6,736 nt of DNA, from assembly GCA_947589175.1 (NCBI GenBank), contig CANPZR010000137.1:1-6736 (forward strand). The letters run 5' to 3'. The DNA comes from an uncultured Lachnospiraceae bacterium. Lineage in GTDB: Bacteria > Bacillota > Clostridia > Lachnospirales > Lachnospiraceae. Position numbers and translations under genes: made by a program. Below the pieces are notes generated by a model. That model was not told the origin of the DNA. It saw only the letters and a list, made by a program, of their open reading frames with translations, and made no database searches. This document shows, piece by piece, positions 6,029 to 6,736 of this stretch (position 1 is its first letter; every line of letters starts with the position of its first letter).

Positions 6029-6037
6029 GAGATGGTT

Positions 6038-6208
6038 ATGACAATAACGGTAGATGCCGAAAAAAGATTTCCATATATCCGAAGCGAATACCAATATGCT
6101 GCATTGCACATGTATTGCGTCAGATTGTCAGATATAATATTTTTTACCCCTGCGGCAGTCAGGCTTTCAGAAATACGTTCTCCATATCTCACTCCAGAAA
6201 TTCAGTAA
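6038..6208 (+). CDS. Small 56-residue ORF directly after rhuM
   Basis: ATG 6038 to TAA 6206-6208 encodes a 56-residue protein beginning MTITVDAEKRFPYIRSEYQY and ending SPYLTPEIQ. AGGAG (6027-6031) overlaps the rhuM stop and lies 6 nt before the ATG, so it is well placed to be translated from the rhuM message. The ATG at 6032 is in frame but touches the ribosome binding site. The first ~32 residues look protein-like with many aromatics; the last ~24 are less convincing and could follow a frameshift or truncation. I do not recognise the family, and no toxin, antitoxin or DNA-binding motif is evident. The opposite strand is also open here (6192-5977, starting GTG RYGERISESLTAAGV), so the coding strand is not fully certain. 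Confidence 0.5.
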   Translation: MTITVDAEKRFPYIRSEYQYAALHMYCVRLSDIIFFTPAAVRLSEIRSPYLTPEIQ

Positions 6209-6300
6209 ACAAGAACTGATATTTGCTTTGGGGGGATTCTATTTTTTGAAAAGGTAAATGTAAGGGTAAATTGAAGATGAAGATAACAACCAAGAATGGG

Positions 6301-6333
6301 GGCAGGGAAATTTTCTCTCTGCCTTATTTTTTT
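6301..6333 (+). terminator. Rho-independent terminator of the rhuM unit
   Basis: GGCAGGGA (6301-6308) pairs with TCTCTGCC (6316-6323) as an 8-bp stem with one G-U pair and a 7-nt loop, followed directly by TTATTTTTTT (6324-6333). This is a standard intrinsic terminator on the + strand. It ends transcription through rhuM and the small ORF just before the PadR promoter. Confidence 0.85.
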
Positions 6334-6344
6334 CACAAAAGTTG

Positions 6345-6373
6345 TTGACTTTTATATCGTACTGCGATATACT
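6345..6373 (+). promoter_or_regulatory. Sigma-A promoter of the PadR gene
   Basis: TTGACT (6345-6350) and TATACT (6368-6373) are separated by exactly 17 bp, each one base from consensus. Transcription should begin near 6380. The spacer and -10 are covered by the operator repeats, so regulator binding would block RNA polymerase. Confidence 0.85.
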
Positions 6374-6403
6374 AACTATATCGCAGTGCAATGTATCGCA
6401 CTG
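6354..6403. promoter_or_regulatory. Operator cluster of TATCGYA half-sites over the PadR promoter
   Basis: Four half-sites are visible: TATCGTA (6355-6361), its inverse TGCGATA (6363-6369), TATCGCA (6379-6385) and TATCGCA (6394-6400). They form a short palindrome ATATCG-TACTG-CGATAT (6354-6370) and a perfect 10-bp inverted repeat ACTGCGATAT/ATATCGCAGT (6361-6370 and 6378-6387, 7-bp spacer). CAGTGC/GCACTG (6384-6389 and 6398-6403) pairs the third with the last. Overlap with the -10 and the initial transcribed region fits autorepression by the dimeric PadR protein encoded just downstream; that assignment is inference. Confidence 0.75.
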
Positions 6404-6411
6404 GAATTGAC

Positions 6412-6417
6412 AGGGGG
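6412..6417 (+). promoter_or_regulatory. Ribosome binding site of the PadR gene
   Basis: AGGGGG is the only good Shine-Dalgarno match in the 5' leader. Counting 8 nt on reaches ACG 6426 rather than an accepted start codon, which makes this site the main evidence that the start codon has changed or that a non-standard start is used. Confidence 0.6.
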
Positions 6418-6425
6418 TGTGTAAA

Positions 6426-6736
6426 ACGGATCAACATATTAAAAAAGTGTATGTTCCTATGACCGAAACTGCTTTTTTCATTTTACTGTGTCTGCGAAAA
6501 CCTAATCATGGATATGGCGTTGTTCAAATGGTTGAAAAAATGACGGATGGCGCAATTAGGCTTACGCCCGGCACGATGTACGGAAGTTTATCAAAAATGG
6601 AAAAAGACAATATAATCCGTTTTATCCGTGAAGAAGATAAACGAAAGATATATCAAATCACGGATTTAGGATTAGAAGTTTTGCAGCTTGAACGGAAACG
6701 AATTGAACGCTTATATAAGATCGCTCAGGAGGAAAT
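6426..6736 (+). CDS. PadR-family transcriptional regulator (3' partial, start uncertain)
   Basis: A winged-helix DNA-binding regulator, open to the window end (about 103 residues seen from 6426). The PadR core is clear: PMTETAFFILLCLRKPNHGYGVVQMVE, then LTPGTMYGSLSKMEKDNII (recognition helix region) and the wing RKIYQITDLG, followed by the start of the C-terminal dimerisation helix (ERKRIERLYKIAQEE). The start is odd. Ribosome binding site AGGGGG (6412-6417) is 8 nt before codon 6426, the ideal place, but that codon is ACG (ACG-GAT-CAA-CAT). In-frame alternatives are GTG 6417 (overlapping the ribosome binding site), GTG 6447 and ATG 6459 (no ribosome binding site; ATG 6459 would begin at MTETAFFILL). 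I give 6426 as the boundary suggested by spacing, not as a proven start. PadR proteins of this type usually repress their own operon and neighbouring membrane or transporter genes, presumably downstream of this window. Confidence 0.85.

Noticed and set aside
6277..6348. 23-codon ORF from ATG 6277
   Set aside because: It runs through the terminator hairpin and T-run and has no convincing ribosome binding site.
1..6736. tRNA or rRNA genes, insertion sequences or integrase
   Set aside because: No tRNA-like cloverleaf, rRNA-like sequence, transposase or integrase motif was seen by eye on either strand.

Overview
The window looks like chromosomal DNA of a Gram-positive Firmicute, most likely a gut-type Clostridia (Lachnospiraceae/Oscillospiraceae-like). 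The basis is the GGAGG-type ribosome binding sites, GTG starts, overlapping genes, and the gene families present: FtsX-like ABC permeases, a BlaR1-like M56 peptidase, a RhuM protein and a PadR regulator. All supported genes are on the + strand. The family names come from my recognition of motifs, not from a database search.

Region 1 (1-4679, GC-rich, by eye above half G+C) holds an ABC exporter module followed by a membrane metallopeptidase. Two different FtsX/MacB-like permeases (73-1236 and 1242-2534) sit 5 nt apart. A MacB/LolD-type ATPase (2596-3258) follows. Between permease 2 and the ATPase lies an unusual 22-codon reading frame (2531-2599) whose start overlaps the permease stop (GTGA) and whose stop overlaps the ATPase start (ATGA). 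The ATPase stop codon opens directly into a 22-bp tandem repeat (about 4.5 copies, 3256-3355) with a 44-bp higher-order pattern. The repeat ends just upstream of a candidate promoter for a BlaR1-like M56 zinc peptidase (3429-4679). This peptidase keeps HEKEH and the downstream Glu motif but carries a short, unfamiliar extracytoplasmic C-terminal domain in place of a penicillin-binding domain. A reasonable inference is a sensing/export module for an extracellular stress or peptide, with the peptidase as sensor. The expected BlaI-type repressor is not in the window.

Region 2 (4680 to end) is visibly AT-richer and reads like an accessory segment. A 317-bp gap contains two hairpins, an extended -10 promoter and a possible 31-codon leader ORF. 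It leads into a full-length virulence RhuM family protein (4997-6028). A 56-codon ORF with a good ribosome binding site follows at once (6038-6208), then a rho-independent terminator (6301-6333).

After the terminator a new unit begins: a near-consensus promoter (TTGACT-17-TATACT) embedded in a cluster of TATCGYA half-sites, then a PadR-family regulator that runs off the window end. The codon sitting at the ideal distance from the PadR ribosome binding site is ACG, not ATG, so its true start is uncertain. The operator cluster over its own promoter suggests autoregulation.

The points most worth a second look are the doubly overlapping mini-ORF, the phased repeat array ahead of the M56 gene, the ACG start position of PadR, and the small ORFs on both sides of rhuM.
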